In this document: positions 1-8,994 of the stretch, piece by piece
How positions within the stretch are numbered: position 1 is the first letter of the stretch
Layout: each line of letters begins with the position of its first letter
NCBI GenBank assembly: GCA_029260395.1
Contig: JAJDDJ010000009.1
Coordinates: 372,001 to 436,000 of the forward strand
Source: Phycisphaerales bacterium
GTDB lineage: Bacteria > Planctomycetota > Phycisphaerae > Phycisphaerales > UBA1924
Reading direction: 5' to 3'
DNA length: 64,000 bases
Notes under the pieces: generated by a model
What the model was told of the DNA's origin: nothing
Database searches by the model: none
Seen by the model: the letters and a program-made list of their open reading frames with translations, nothing else
Made by a program: the position numbers and the translations under genes

Positions 1-98
1 AGAGTGAGGTCGGCCCTGCTGGGTATTCGGCTCACTCGACGGGCCAGCCCCCTGTTGGGGGCTCATTCGCTCGGGCAGCGTCGCCCGGGCGCACAAAG

Positions 99-136
99 CG
101 GGCCCCGTGTCTATCGCCTCGATGACACGGGGCCCG
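99..136 (+). terminator. intrinsic terminator of a gene left of the window
   Basis: A 12-bp perfect stem (99-110 paired with 125-136) with a 14-nt loop is preceded by an AAA tract and followed by TTATT. It fits the end of a plus-strand gene that stops before base 1. Bases 1-98 hold no ORF that I can support, only a second small GC hairpin near 45-62. Confidence 0.6.
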
Positions 137-184
137 TTATTCGTTGAAGGAATCTGACGATACCCCCTCAGTCACCTGCGGTGA

Positions 185-213
185 CAGCTCCCCCGTCGGC
201 GACGGGGGAGCTG
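185..213 (-). terminator. hairpin downstream of the AhpD-like gene
   Basis: A 13-bp perfect stem (185-197 with 201-213) and a 3-nt loop lie 11 bp beyond the stop of the minus-strand gene at 225. There is no clear U-tract on the minus side, so termination efficiency is uncertain. Confidence 0.5.
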
Positions 214-224
214 CAAGCAAGAAC

Positions 225-755
225 TTACGCCAGCACGGGCGGCGCGGGGAAGTCGACCTCGGTCTCGTTCACATGGTTGAAGTAATTGGTGAAGACCGCC
301 AGGCCGAACACGGCGGTGACCTCGGCGACGTGGCCATCGGTGTAGCCCGCGGCCTTGAAGTCGGCGATGTCCTCGTCGCTCACAAAGCCGCGCTTCTCTT
401 GCATCGAAGAAGCGAACTGCGCCAGCGCGTTGAGCTTCTTGTCGCTGGTGACCTTGCCCTGGCGGGCCTCGACGGTCTGCTCTTCGGTCAGGCCTGCGCC
501 CTTGCCGATCACGGTGTGCGCCGCGGTGCAGTAGTCGCAGTTGTTGGCCTCGGCCGAGACCAGCTGAATGACCTCGCGCTCGGCGGCGGAGAGTGAGAAC
601 TTGTCCATCGCTCCGGCCATGCTCAGGTAGAGGTTGAGCACAGCGGGGCTGTTGGCCATGCCCTTGAAGATGTTGATCTCTTTGCCCTTGAGCGGGCCAT
701 CGAAGATGCTCTTGACGGATTCGTGCTTGGGATCGATGACGGAGAGGCGTGCCAT
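225..755 (-). CDS. carboxymuconolactone decarboxylase / AhpD-like protein
   Basis: A 176-residue protein of the carboxymuconolactone decarboxylase/AhpD superfamily, whose members are small all-helical proteins, many acting as peroxidases or alkylhydroperoxidase partners. The family's redox motif is visible as NNCDYCTAAH, a CxxC followed three residues later by His, in the middle of the protein. The segment AEREVIQLVSAEANNCDYC matches the usual helix before the motif. I chose the ATG at 755 over the upstream in-frame ATG at 836 because AAGGAG lies at ideal spacing before it and the extra 27 residues are low-complexity and unlike the family. It is a single gene with a hairpin after its stop. 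The presence of both cysteines and the His supports a peroxidase-type rather than a true decarboxylase role, but the substrate cannot be read from the sequence. Confidence 0.88.
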   Translation of the reverse strand: MARLSVIDPKHESVKSIFDGPLKGKEINIFKGMANSPAVLNLYLSMAGAMDKFSLSAAEREVIQLVSAEANNCDYCTAAHTVIGKGAGLTEEQTVEARQGKVTSDKKLNALAQFASSMQEKRGFVSDEDIADFKAAGYTDGHVAEVTAVFGLAVFTNYFNHVNETEVDFPAPPVLA

Positions 756-969
756 GGTGGGCTCCTTAACGGGTCTGTGCGGGCCATCTTCCGAGTGGCC
801 CAGCGGGGGGTGAGCGGTTCGTAAAGCCGAGAACAAGAAACAGCGCCCGGCATGGGATTCTTCGCCCGCTTGGGGCGAGTGTCACGGACATACACCCGGC
901 GAGCGGGTAGGCTTCCAAAATCGCGGGCTTGTAGCGCCGAATGGTGCTGACTACCCGCAGAGAGGCCCG

Positions 970-3615
970 GTGCGCCCCATGACAGCGCCCATGAACGCCA
1001 TGCCCCGGCACAACGCCAGCAGATCCGCCGCGGCCCCGCCCATCACCGGCACCCGCATGGACATGCACTGCCACAGCAACGCGAGCGACGGTCCAGCCGT
1101 CGCAGCCCTCGGGTTCATCGACTGTCCCGAGTGCTACTCCGAGCCCGAGCAGGTCTACGACCAGGCCAAGGTGCGGGGCATGGACCTGGTGACCATCACC
1201 GACCACGACACGGTCAAGGGCGCGATGAAGCTCGTCGAGCGCGGCTTTGAGGGGTTCATCCCCGGACAGGAAGTCACGGTCTACTTCCCGGAGGACCGGT
1301 GCAAGCTGCACGTGCTGGTGTGGGCGATGACGCCCGATCTTGATGAAGAGCTGAGCACGCTGAAGCTGCGTGAAGACGTGTACCAGTTCGCGGCGTGGCT
1401 GCGCGAGCGGGACCTGCCCCACGCGCTGGCCCACCCGCTGTACATGCAGAACGGGCGGCTGCGCCGGTGGCACATCGAGCGGTCGGCGCTCTTGTTCCGT
1501 GGGTTCGAGACGCTCAACGGCGCGCACCAGGTGGGTCACAAGGGCGTGCTCGAACGCTTCCTCTCGACGCTCACGCCGGGCATCGTGGGCGAGCTGGTGC
1601 GAGCGCACGGCCTCGAACCGCTCTGGCCCGAAGCCTGGAACAAGGCGCAGACAGCGGGCAGCGACGACCACGGGCTGCTCAACGTCGGGCGCACGTTCAC
1701 AACCGTCACCAACGAGACCGGCGAGGTGCTCAAGGACCCGCGTAAGTTCCTCGACCGCGTGATGCGCGGCCACGGCGTGCCCGGGGGCGTGGGCGGGCAC
1801 TCGGCGCTGCTGGCCCACCAGCTCTCGACGGTTGGGGCGCACTACTACGCCGACACGCTGGCCGAGCACGCGAGCCCGGTGGGGCAGATGGTCGCGAGCA
1901 AGCTGCTGCGGTTCGCCGGGGTCGATCTGCCCAAGCCTGGTCCACTGGCGCTGGCGGGCGACATGGTGAGCCGGCGGATATTCCGTCGTCGCAAGAAGAG
2001 CCTGCCGTTGGTGGCGGCGCTGCGCAAGCACGTTGGCCCGCTGCTCGAGCGGTACCCGGACCTACGCGATCGGCTCAAGAGCGACCGGTTCCTCGAGGGC
2101 AGCGCGATGGCCCAGCACGAGCGCATGGCCCAGTTCGCCGACGAACTGGTGCGGGTGCTCAGCGACGCGATGGGCGAGTCGGCCGTGCGGAGCTTCCGCA
2201 AACGCGACAAGCTGGGGATCGTCGACCACCTGCTCAGCTACGGCATGCTGACGGCGGCGCAGCTGCCGTACCTGTTCAGCCTGTTCTACCAGAACAAGGA
2301 ACGGCCATTCCTTGAAGACTTTGAGCACCACCTCGCCGAGCCCGGTCGAGGCGTGAGCGTCCTGGAGCGACCCATGCGGATCAGTCTGTTTACCGACACG
2401 CTCGGCGATATCAACGGCGTGTCGCGGTTCATCACCAACGTCGCCGAGCAGTCGATCGCCACGGGCCGTGACCTTGAGGTCATCACCTCGACGCGCATGG
2501 AAGTGCCGGCGCTGCCGAACATCCACAACTTCGCGCCCGCGTTCGCGATGAAGCTGCCCAAGTACGAGAACCTGGAGGCGGTGCTCCCGCCGCTGGTCCC
2601 GATGCTGCGCCACCTCGACCGCCACCAGCCCGACTGCATCCACATCTCGACGCCCGGGCCTGTGGGCCTCGTCGGTTTTGTTGCGGCCAAGATGCTCCGC
2701 GTGCCCGTGCTGGGCGTGTACCACACCGACTTCCCGGCGTACATTGACCACCTGTTCGAGGACCACGCGCTGACCACTCTCTGTGAGGGGTTCATGCGGT
2801 TCTTCTACAGCCCGTTTAGCTCGATCTTCACACGCAGCGACGACTACGTCAGTGCCCTGACCAGCCTGGGACTGCCGGAGGAACGAACCGTCTCGCTCAT
2901 GCCCGGATTTGACAACGAGGTCTTCCATGTGCGCAACCGCGACGAGGGCATCTGGAAAAAGCTTGGCGTGAAGGTGAACCCGTCGTCGGTCAAGGTGCTG
3001 TACGTGGGCCGAGTCAGCGTCGAGAAGAACCTGCCGCTGCTCACGAAGGTCTGGAAGCGTGCGCACGCCAAGCTCGCTGCCGCCGGTCAGCAGGCGGAGC
3101 TGATCGTCGTGGGTGACGGCCCGTACCGCGAGACGATGGAGCGCGAGCTCAAGGGCGCATCGGTGCAGTACCTCGGCTTCCGCAAGGGCGATGAGCTGAC
3201 CGCGCTGTACGCATCGAGCGATCTGTTCATCTTCCCGAGCGTCACCGATACGCTCGGGCAGGTTGTCATGGAGAGCCAGGGCTCGGGCCTGCCCGTGCTG
3301 GTCACCGATCAGGGGGGGCCCAAGGAAGTCGTCCGAGACGGCCAGACCGGCTTTGTACTCACCGCCGAAGAGGTCGGCCCGTGGGTCGACCGCGTGGTCG
3401 AACTGGTGAGCGACGATGCCATGCGTGAGCGCATGAGCGTCGCGGCCCACGAGTTGATGCAGACGTACTCGATCCGCCACTCGTTCGAGCACTTCTGGGA
3501 TGTACATGTTGCCGCGTGGCACGAGCACCTAGCCAGACGGGGGATAAAGCCCAACAGCGCCGAGCAGATCCATCAGACACGCCCGCGCCACGATCGGCCC
3601 CAGCCGCAGAGCTGA
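970..3615 (+). CDS. PHP-domain / GT4 glycosyltransferase fusion
   Basis: An 881-residue two-domain protein. The N-terminal part (about 30-250) is a PHP metal-dependent phosphoesterase-like domain: MDMHCHSNASDG gives the HxH pair, TITDHDTV the next ligands, and a SDDHG motif near residue 237 the last. The middle (250-465) is helical and unassigned. From about 469 a GT-B, family 4 glycosyltransferase begins with SLFTDTLGDINGVSRF. It has a nucleotide-sugar half with VGDGPYRE, YLGFRKGDEL and the EX7E-like VVMESQGSGLPVL, resembling MgtA/SQD2-like mannosyl- or sulfoquinovosyl-type transferases. The likely role is synthesis of a glycolipid or surface sugar, with the PHP domain removing a phosphate; acceptor and donor are unknown. 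The start is GTG at 970 behind AGAGG; ATG at 979 is an alternative. The gene is convergent with the histone-like gene. Confidence 0.85.
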   Translation: MRPMTAPMNAMPRHNASRSAAAPPITGTRMDMHCHSNASDGPAVAALGFIDCPECYSEPEQVYDQAKVRGMDLVTITDHDTVKGAMKLVERGFEGFIPGQEVTVYFPEDRCKLHVLVWAMTPDLDEELSTLKLREDVYQFAAWLRERDLPHALAHPLYMQNGRLRRWHIERSALLFRGFETLNGAHQVGHKGVLERFLSTLTPGIVGELVRAHGLEPLWPEAWNKAQTAGSDDHGLLNVGRTFTTVTNETGEVLKDPRKFLDRVMRGHGVPGGVGGHSALLAHQLSTVGAHYYADTLAEHASPVGQMVASKLLRFAGVDLPKPGPLALAGDMVSRRIFRRRKKSLPLVAALRKHVGPLLERYPDLRDRLKSDRFLEGSAMAQHERMAQFADELVRVLSDAMGESAVRSFRKRDKLGIVDHLLSYGMLTAAQLPYLFSLFYQNKERPFLEDFEHHLAEPGRGVSVLERPMRISLFTDTLGDINGVSRFITNVAEQSIATGRDLEVITSTRMEVPALPNIHNFAPAFAMKLPKYENLEAVLPPLVPMLRHLDRHQPDCIHISTPGPVGLVGFVAAKMLRVPVLGVYHTDFPAYIDHLFEDHALTTLCEGFMRFFYSPFSSIFTRSDDYVSALTSLGLPEERTVSLMPGFDNEVFHVRNRDEGIWKKLGVKVNPSSVKVLYVGRVSVEKNLPLLTKVWKRAHAKLAAAGQQAELIVVGDGPYRETMERELKGASVQYLGFRKGDELTALYASSDLFIFPSVTDTLGQVVMESQGSGLPVLVTDQGGPKEVVRDGQTGFVLTAEEVGPWVDRVVELVSDDAMRERMSVAAHELMQTYSIRHSFEHFWDVHVAAWHEHLARRGIKPNSAEQIHQTRPRHDRPQPQS

Positions 3616-3730
3616 GACGGCCGATCCTAACGACCGCTGGCATAAGAAAACGCTGCCCCCGAATCAACGGACGCAGCGCATTGGGTCTCTCAAACTGATC
3701 GAATCACTCACGCTGATCGTGCGAGCCTGC

Positions 3731-4312
3731 TCAGGCGGCGCGACGGGCCGTCTTGCGAACGGTCGAGCGGCCGCCGATGCGGGCGATCGAGCCACGGGTC
3801 GCGGTCTTGCGAGCGGCGGTCTTGCGTGCTGCGGGCTTCTTGGCAACCGCGCGCTTGGCAGCGGGCTTCTTGGCCACGGTGCGCTTGGCGGTGGCCTTAC
3901 GGGCCGTGGTGCGCTTGGCGGCGGGCTTGCGACCGCTGGCGGACTTGGCAACAGCCTTCTTGGCGGTGGTGCGCTTGGCAGCGGGCTTGCGACCAGCCGT
4001 GGTCTTGGCAACAGCCTTCTTGGCGGTGGTGCGCTTGGCAGCGGGCTTGCGGCCGCTGGCGGTCTTGGTGGTCGCCTTCTTGGCCACGGTGCGCTTGGCA
4101 GCGGTCTTGGTGGCCGTCTTCTTGGCCGTGGTCTTGCGAGCCGTGGTGCGCTTGGCGGTGGTCTTGGTGGCGGTCTTCTTGGCCGTGGTGCGTTTAGCAG
4201 TTGCACGTTTGGCAGCGGGTTTGCGGCCACTGGTCGTGGCCTTCTTGGTGGTGGTGCGGGCAGGGCTCTTGCGAGCCTTGGTCGTCTTGCTGGTCCTTCG
4301 GGTCGTGGGCAT
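3731..4312 (-). CDS. histone H1-like Ala/Lys/Thr-rich DNA-binding protein
   Basis: A 193-residue, extremely basic protein made almost only of Ala, Lys, Arg and Thr. The motif GRKPAAKR occurs four times, followed by TTAKKAVAK-type spacers, and shorter KKPAAKR repeats end in RKTARRAA. This is the composition of bacterial histone H1-like (HctB/AlgP-type C-tail) proteins, which bind and compact DNA through a disordered cationic tail. No folded domain is visible. The start is ATG 4312, preceded by AAAGGA at good spacing; an in-frame start at 4378 would add 22 unrelated residues. The coding DNA is itself repetitive, so copy-number changes between strains would be expected. The antisense frames are also open (Gly/Leu-rich), which is a by-product of the repeats and not a gene. 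Confidence 0.85.
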   Translation of the reverse strand: MPTTRRTSKTTKARKSPARTTTKKATTSGRKPAAKRATAKRTTAKKTATKTTAKRTTARKTTAKKTATKTAAKRTVAKKATTKTASGRKPAAKRTTAKKAVAKTTAGRKPAAKRTTAKKAVAKSASGRKPAAKRTTARKATAKRTVAKKPAAKRAVAKKPAARKTAARKTATRGSIARIGGRSTVRKTARRAA

Positions 4313-4561
4313 TGGAGTCCTTTCAGTCGGTCTTCGGGACGGTTGGTTGGGTCCCATCCACCTCTGGCACCGACCCACACGGACCGGCCAACCAAATAGG
4401 TGTGCGCGGCGGGAATCGGACGTTTTCGCTCAAGACGTGAGAAATTCACACGAAAGTCGTCAACTTGACGCGCCCGCACTGCGATCGCGCAACGATCACA
4501 CTGCACACACCGCCCAGCCCTAACTCCGAGAACCAGCCGCTAGCAGCCGACCCGAACCGCC

Positions 4562-6031
4562 ATGAAGCAGCCCCCCGCGACCAATACGACTCCTCACGCA
4601 AGCCCCGATGCCAGCGTCCAAGCAAACAACGGCTGGTCGGTCGATTCGTGGCGGTCCAAGGCGGTCGCACACGACGTGCAGTACCCCGATGAATCTGCCC
4701 TGGCGCGTGCCTTGGGCCAGCTTCGGGCGTTCCCGCCATTGGTGACAAGCTGGGAGATCGAACGGCTCAAGGGTCATCTGGCCGACGCCGAGGCGGGCAA
4801 AAGGTTCCTGCTGCAAGGCGGCGACTGCGCCGAGATGCTCAGCGAGTGTCGGCCCGAGGCGATCACCAACAAGCTCAAGATCCTGCTCCAGATGTCGTTG
4901 GTGCTCGTGCACGGGTCCAAGCGTCCGATCATCCGCGTGGGCCGATTCGCGGGGCAGTACGCTAAGCCTCGCTCCAGCGAGACCGAGTCCGGCACGCTGC
5001 CCACCGGCGAGGCCGCCGAGCTGCCCAGCTACTTCGGCGATGCCATCAACGGCGCAGCGTTCACCGCCGCCGACCGCACGCCCGACCCCGCCCGGCTGGT
5101 GGCCGCCTACCAGCACTCGGCGATGACGCTCAATTTCATCCGCTCGCTGCTCGATGGCGGCTTTGCCGACATGCACCACCCCGAGTACTGGGACCTCTCG
5201 TTCTTCGAGCACGCCGACCTCTCGCCCCAGAGCCGTGACGAGTACCGTCGAATCAGCCAGAGCCTTGCTGAGGCGCTCAAGTTCATGGAGGCCATCGGCG
5301 AGGCGAGAGTCGACGAGCTGACCCGCGTCGAGTTCTTCACCAGCCACGAGGCCCTGAACCTGCTGTACGAGAGCGCGCAAACCCGCAAGGTGCCACGGCG
5401 CACCCGCCACTACGACCTCACTACCCACCTGCCATGGATCGGTGAGCGCACGCGCGGCCTCGATGGCGCGCACGTCGAGTTCTTCCGCGGCATCGCGAAT
5501 CCCGTCGGCGTCAAGATCGGCCCCAAGGCCGACCCGGCCGAGGTCGTCGAGCTGACCCGCGTGCTCAACCCAGCCAACGAACCGGGCAAGCTGGTGCTGA
5601 TCGTGCGCATGGGCGCGCACCGCATTGCCGAGGCCCTGCCCAGGGTCGTCGAGGCGGTCGCTGGTGCTGGCCGGCGCGGGCTGTGGGTCAGCGACCCCAT
5701 GCACGGCAACGGCATCGTCACCCCCACGGGCATCAAGACCCGTTCGTTCAGCTCGATCGCGGCCGAGCTGTCTGGCGCGTTCGATGCCTTCGACGCGCTC
5801 GGAACCACCCGCCGCGATGGCGAAGAAGTGCCCGTCGCCCAGCTCGGCGGCGTCCACTTCGAACTCACGGGCGAAGACGTGACTGAATGCACCGGCGGAG
5901 CGTCGGGCGTGACCGAGGCGGGCCTGGCCGACCGCTACGACTCGCTGTGCGACCCGAGGCTGAACTACCAGCAGTCACTGGAGCTAGCACTGATTCTGGC
6001 GCGGCGGCTGAGCGATACGAGTAGGGCATAG
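4562..6031 (+). CDS. 3-deoxy-7-phosphoheptulonate synthase, class II
   Basis: A 489-residue type II DAHP synthase, which condenses phosphoenolpyruvate and erythrose 4-phosphate in the first step of the shikimate pathway. The class II signatures are clear: FLLQGGDCAE near residue 83, PIIRVGRFAGQYAKPRS near 120, RVEFFTSHEALNLLYE near 257, VGVKIGPKADP, and WVSDPMHGNGI near 376, followed by GGVHFELTGEDVTEC. These are the metal- and PEP-binding segments of the family, and length and colinearity are normal for plant-like/mycobacterial class II enzymes. There is no strong Shine-Dalgarno before ATG 4562. It stands alone: no other aro gene is in the window. A 7-bp hairpin at 6067-6085 follows the stop. 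Confidence 0.95.
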   Translation: MKQPPATNTTPHASPDASVQANNGWSVDSWRSKAVAHDVQYPDESALARALGQLRAFPPLVTSWEIERLKGHLADAEAGKRFLLQGGDCAEMLSECRPEAITNKLKILLQMSLVLVHGSKRPIIRVGRFAGQYAKPRSSETESGTLPTGEAAELPSYFGDAINGAAFTAADRTPDPARLVAAYQHSAMTLNFIRSLLDGGFADMHHPEYWDLSFFEHADLSPQSRDEYRRISQSLAEALKFMEAIGEARVDELTRVEFFTSHEALNLLYESAQTRKVPRRTRHYDLTTHLPWIGERTRGLDGAHVEFFRGIANPVGVKIGPKADPAEVVELTRVLNPANEPGKLVLIVRMGAHRIAEALPRVVEAVAGAGRRGLWVSDPMHGNGIVTPTGIKTRSFSSIAAELSGAFDAFDALGTTRRDGEEVPVAQLGGVHFELTGEDVTECTGGASGVTEAGLADRYDSLCDPRLNYQQSLELALILARRLSDTSRA

Positions 6032-6136
6032 TGGCCCTCCCCGCCCCCTTCCCCCCGGATTCCGCTGAAGTCGGGCCCCGACTTCTCCGATGGTTCTTGG
6101 CATCGCCCGATATCCGGGCCATCTGGGAGCCGACCG

Positions 6137-6571
6137 ATGCCGACCTCGGACCGCACAGAGACGACCACTGCGACGAACACTGGGACGACCACAGCAACGA
6201 CCGCAAAGCCCGTCTTTATCGTCCCGACCGGCCCCGCTCTGCGGCTGGCTTCGGACCCCGTGGTCGAGACCGACACGCTCACGTTCGATCGCCGCCATGA
6301 GCCCCGCCACACCGATGGACGAAGCGGCCTGGCGGTACTGGCCAATGAAGACGATGGCTCGGTTGCGCTCGCACCCGTCACGCTGTGCGACACAAGCGGC
6401 GAAGGCGTGGGCCTGGTCAGCAAGATTCAGCCCCGGCTCGGCCAGACCGCCCGGCTGATGATTCCCGGCGCGTCTTACGACGGAGCCGATGCCCGCATTG
6501 TTCGGGTCGATCCCGACGGCGAAGGCTCGTGGCGCGTGGGCATGCGCATCAGGCGCCGCATGGCGGCCTGA
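6137..6571 (+). CDS. PilZ-like domain protein
   Basis: A 144-residue protein. After a Thr-rich, probably disordered start (1-40) it shows RRHEPR near residue 52 and DTSGEGVGL near residue 85, matching the two-part RxxxR and D/NxSxxG pattern by which PilZ domains bind cyclic di-GMP. The end (ARIVRVDPDGEGSWRVGMRIRRR) fits the last PilZ strands. A c-di-GMP receptor role is inferred from the motifs only. The last 23 bp overlap the convergent HIT gene. The start is ATG 6137, with GGGAG about 10 bases upstream. Confidence 0.65.
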   Translation: MPTSDRTETTTATNTGTTTATTAKPVFIVPTGPALRLASDPVVETDTLTFDRRHEPRHTDGRSGLAVLANEDDGSVALAPVTLCDTSGEGVGLVSKIQPRLGQTARLMIPGASYDGADARIVRVDPDGEGSWRVGMRIRRRMAA

Positions 6572-7145
6572 GCGAAGCGCCACTTTCTTCAAGCAGCTTG
6601 TTCCACGCGGCGCGGTAGCGCTCGGCCATCGCTTCAAGCGACGCCGGGATCACGCACACCCGCCCGACCACTTCCATCACGTTGGTATCGCCGACCCACC
6701 TGGGCACCAGATGCACGTGCAGGTGCTGGGGCACGCCCGCGCCCGCAGCACGCCCCTGGTTGATGCCGATGTTCACGCCCTGGGGCTCGAGCGCGCGCGC
6801 GATCAGGTCCGCCGCAAGCTCCACGAGCTGCCAGAGCGCATCGCGCTGGCCGGGCTCGTAATCCAGCAGCGTCGGGCGGGCCTCGCCCAGCGAGACGAGC
6901 AAGTGCCCGTTGGCGTAGGGGTAGGCGTTGAGCATGATCAGGCCGGCATCGGTGCGCACGACCACGTGGTTGGCCTCGTCGGCGTCCGGCGTGTTCCAGG
7001 CATCCAGCAGGAACGACGGGCTGCCCGCTTTGGGCGCACCCGCGGTTCGCTCGGTCTTGTCGAGCGCTTCGAGGTATTCGAGCCTCCACGGCGCGAAGAG
7101 CGGCGGCTGGCCTGTGGCGGGGGTGTTGGATGGTTCATCGCTCAC
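6549..7145 (-). CDS. HIT-family nucleotide hydrolase/transferase
   Basis: A 198-residue histidine-triad protein. The diagnostic HxHxHxx motif is QHLHVHLVP near residue 145, and upstream GLIMLNAYPYANGHLLVSL is the conserved HIT core strand and helix. Family members hydrolyse or transfer nucleotidyl groups from Ap4A, ADP or related compounds through the middle His. The N-terminal PPLFAPWRLEYLE segment is typical of the Ap4A-phosphorylase-like branch. The open frame extends to 7349, but its first 68 residues do not resemble the family. GTG at 7145 (VSDEPSN) is the most likely start, although its ribosome binding site is weak. The exact substrate is unknown. Confidence 0.9.
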   Translation of the reverse strand: MSDEPSNTPATGQPPLFAPWRLEYLEALDKTERTAGAPKAGSPSFLLDAWNTPDADEANHVVVRTDAGLIMLNAYPYANGHLLVSLGEARPTLLDYEPGQRDALWQLVELAADLIARALEPQGVNIGINQGRAAGAGVPQHLHVHLVPRWVGDTNVMEVVGRVCVIPASLEAMAERYRAAWNKLLEESGASLRPPCGA

Positions 7146-7289
7146 GGGCCAAGGGTAGCAAGAGCAGTCGCAGCGTCGGGCGTTGGTGCCCCTAGACTTG
7201 GGCTCAGGCGCGGCCTTGCCCCGTCCCTTTCTGTGGGCGCTGGGGCGAACGGCCCAACTCGAACCCGTTATCAACGACAAGGAGTGAGC

Positions 7290-8774
7290 ATGTACGAATC
7301 GATCCGCGTGGCAAGCCGGGGCAGTGCGAGCGTGCTGGTGGTCGGCCAACAGAAGGGCAAAGGGCTCGATAAGGCCACCGCCAAGCTTGACACCGAGGGC
7401 TGGATCGCTTCGGCGGCCAAGCGGGCAGAAGCCTCGGGCGATGTGGGCTCGATGGCCGAGGTCAACGAGGTCGAGGGTTACGACCGCGTGATCGTCCTGG
7501 GCCTCGGCGATGGCGAGTGCATGTCGGCGACGGGCTTGCGCAAGGCAGCGGGCGTGCTGCTCAATCGGCTCGATGCCATCAAGGCGGAGTCGGTCGAACT
7601 GGCGCTCGCGGGCGCTCTGGGCGGCTCGGTGAAGGACGAGGCCGTCGCGGGCTCGGCGTTCGGAGAGGGCCTGGGTCTCGCGGGCTGGTCATGCGAGACG
7701 TTCCGCGGCGAGGCAACGGGCGCTAAGCCCGGTCTCAAGCTGAGCCTGCACCCATCGGGCAAGCGGTTCACCGGCGGCATCGAGCGCGGGCTGGCCCTAG
7801 CGGAGTCGGCGAACATCGCGCGGACGCTCAGCCAGACTCCTCCCAATGTGGCCACGCCGGCGTGGATAGCCGCCGAAGCCAAGAAGATGGCGCGCACGAC
7901 GGGCCTCAAATGCACCGTGCTCAGCGGCAGGCAGCTCGAAGACGAACGCATGACGGGCCTCATCAACGTCGGCAAGGCAAGCGAGAACCTGCCCCGCCTC
8001 ATCCGCCTTGAATACACGCCCTCGGGCGGCGGCCGAAAGAACGCCAAGCCCGTGGTGCTCGTTGGCAAGACCATGACGTACGACTCGGGCGGGCTGTCCA
8101 TCAAGGTCGGCGGCGGCATGAAGGGCATGAAGCGTGACAAGGACGGCGGGTGCGCCATCTTCGGCGCGATGCACGCCATCGCCACCGTCATCAAGCCCCG
8201 CGTGCCCGTGGTCGCGCTGCTGGTTGCCGCGGAGAACGCGATCTCCGACGAGGCCTACCGCCCCGATGATGTACTCACCTTCCGCAACGGCGTGACGGTT
8301 GAGGTCACCAACACCGATGCCGAGGGACGGCTTGTGCTGGCCGACGGGCTCTGCTGGGCGTGCGACAAGGAGAATCCGGCCGCGATCGTCGACATGGCGA
8401 CGCTCACGGGCGGCGTGGTCGTCGCGCTGGGCTCGACCTTCGCGGGCATGTGGTGCGATGACGACAGCCTCCGCAAGAAGCTCGACGAGGCCTCGTGCGC
8501 CAGCGGCGAACTGGTATGGCGCTTGCCCCACCACGACGAGTACCGCGAGATGATGAAGAGCCCGATCGCGGACATCGTCAACTCGGCCCCGGTCCGCGAG
8601 GCCCACCCCATTCAGGGTGCTGCGTTCCTGAGCTACTTCGTCGATAAGAACATTCCCTGGGCGCACATCGATATCGCGGGCACGCACGCTGCGAGCAGCT
8701 CGAAGCCGCCGTTCATCGCTGGGCCCACGGGGTTTGGCACCCGGCTTCTCGCGGAGTTTCTGGACCGGTTCTGA
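7290..8774 (+). CDS. pepA: leucyl aminopeptidase (M17)
   Basis: A 494-residue cytosolic M17 aminopeptidase that removes N-terminal residues using two metal ions. The C-terminal catalytic domain has VGKTMTYDSGGLSIK (catalytic Lys and metal Asp), MKRDKDGGCAIFGA, and the family signature NTDAEGRLVLAD near residue 345, followed by DMATLTGGVVVALG. The N-terminal macro-like domain (1-165) is more divergent, as usual. The start is ATG 7290 with AAGGAG at ideal distance; the open frame continues upstream to 6489 only because it runs antisense to the HIT gene. The gene stands alone and is followed by a terminator at 8859. Confidence 0.95.
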   Translation: MYESIRVASRGSASVLVVGQQKGKGLDKATAKLDTEGWIASAAKRAEASGDVGSMAEVNEVEGYDRVIVLGLGDGECMSATGLRKAAGVLLNRLDAIKAESVELALAGALGGSVKDEAVAGSAFGEGLGLAGWSCETFRGEATGAKPGLKLSLHPSGKRFTGGIERGLALAESANIARTLSQTPPNVATPAWIAAEAKKMARTTGLKCTVLSGRQLEDERMTGLINVGKASENLPRLIRLEYTPSGGGRKNAKPVVLVGKTMTYDSGGLSIKVGGGMKGMKRDKDGGCAIFGAMHAIATVIKPRVPVVALLVAAENAISDEAYRPDDVLTFRNGVTVEVTNTDAEGRLVLADGLCWACDKENPAAIVDMATLTGGVVVALGSTFAGMWCDDDSLRKKLDEASCASGELVWRLPHHDEYREMMKSPIADIVNSAPVREAHPIQGAAFLSYFVDKNIPWAHIDIAGTHAASSSKPPFIAGPTGFGTRLLAEFLDRF

Positions 8775-8858
8775 GGCCAGTTCTTGAGCGGTCCGCAGGC
8801 CAGTTCGGAGGTCAGGCTTGCTGACTAACCACGTCCGATAAATAACCAAAGCTCCACG

Positions 8859-8883
8859 AATCGCCCGGATTGGCCGGGCGGTT
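8859..8883 (+). terminator. intrinsic terminator after pepA
   Basis: A 10-bp stem with one wobble pair (8859-8868 with 8874-8883) and a 5-nt loop, followed by CTTCTAT. It separates pepA from the giant glycan gene. A TATAGT hexamer at 8888-8893 could be a -10 element for the giant gene, but I see no matching -35. Confidence 0.55.
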
Positions 8884-8994
8884 CTTCTATAGTCACGCGA
8901 GACGAACCCCGGTGGCCGAGGCCGGCGGGGTTTGGGCGACGAGCGAGGGGTGTCGCGCCCAAAGCCGTCGGTACGCCAGTTGAGAAGGAAGACG

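Noticed and set aside
766..2031. 421-residue minus-strand ORF
   Set aside because: Antisense to the PHP-GT4 gene and its promoter region; composition is Arg/His/Leu-rich shadow sequence without a domain.
2062..3528. 488-residue minus-strand ORF
   Set aside because: Exact antisense of the GT4 half of the fusion protein; no motif, typical of GC-rich codon third positions.
3780..4290. Possible CRISPR-like repeat array
   Set aside because: Repeats vary in length, are in frame and encode Lys/Ala motifs; no regular spacers.
3719..4523. Gly/Leu-rich plus-strand ORFs over the histone-like gene
   Set aside because: They arise because the repeats are open in several frames; the minus frame has the ribosome binding site and a known composition.
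8888..8893. TATAGT as promoter of the giant gene
   Set aside because: No -35 hexamer at usual spacing; the region in front is occupied by the terminator stem.
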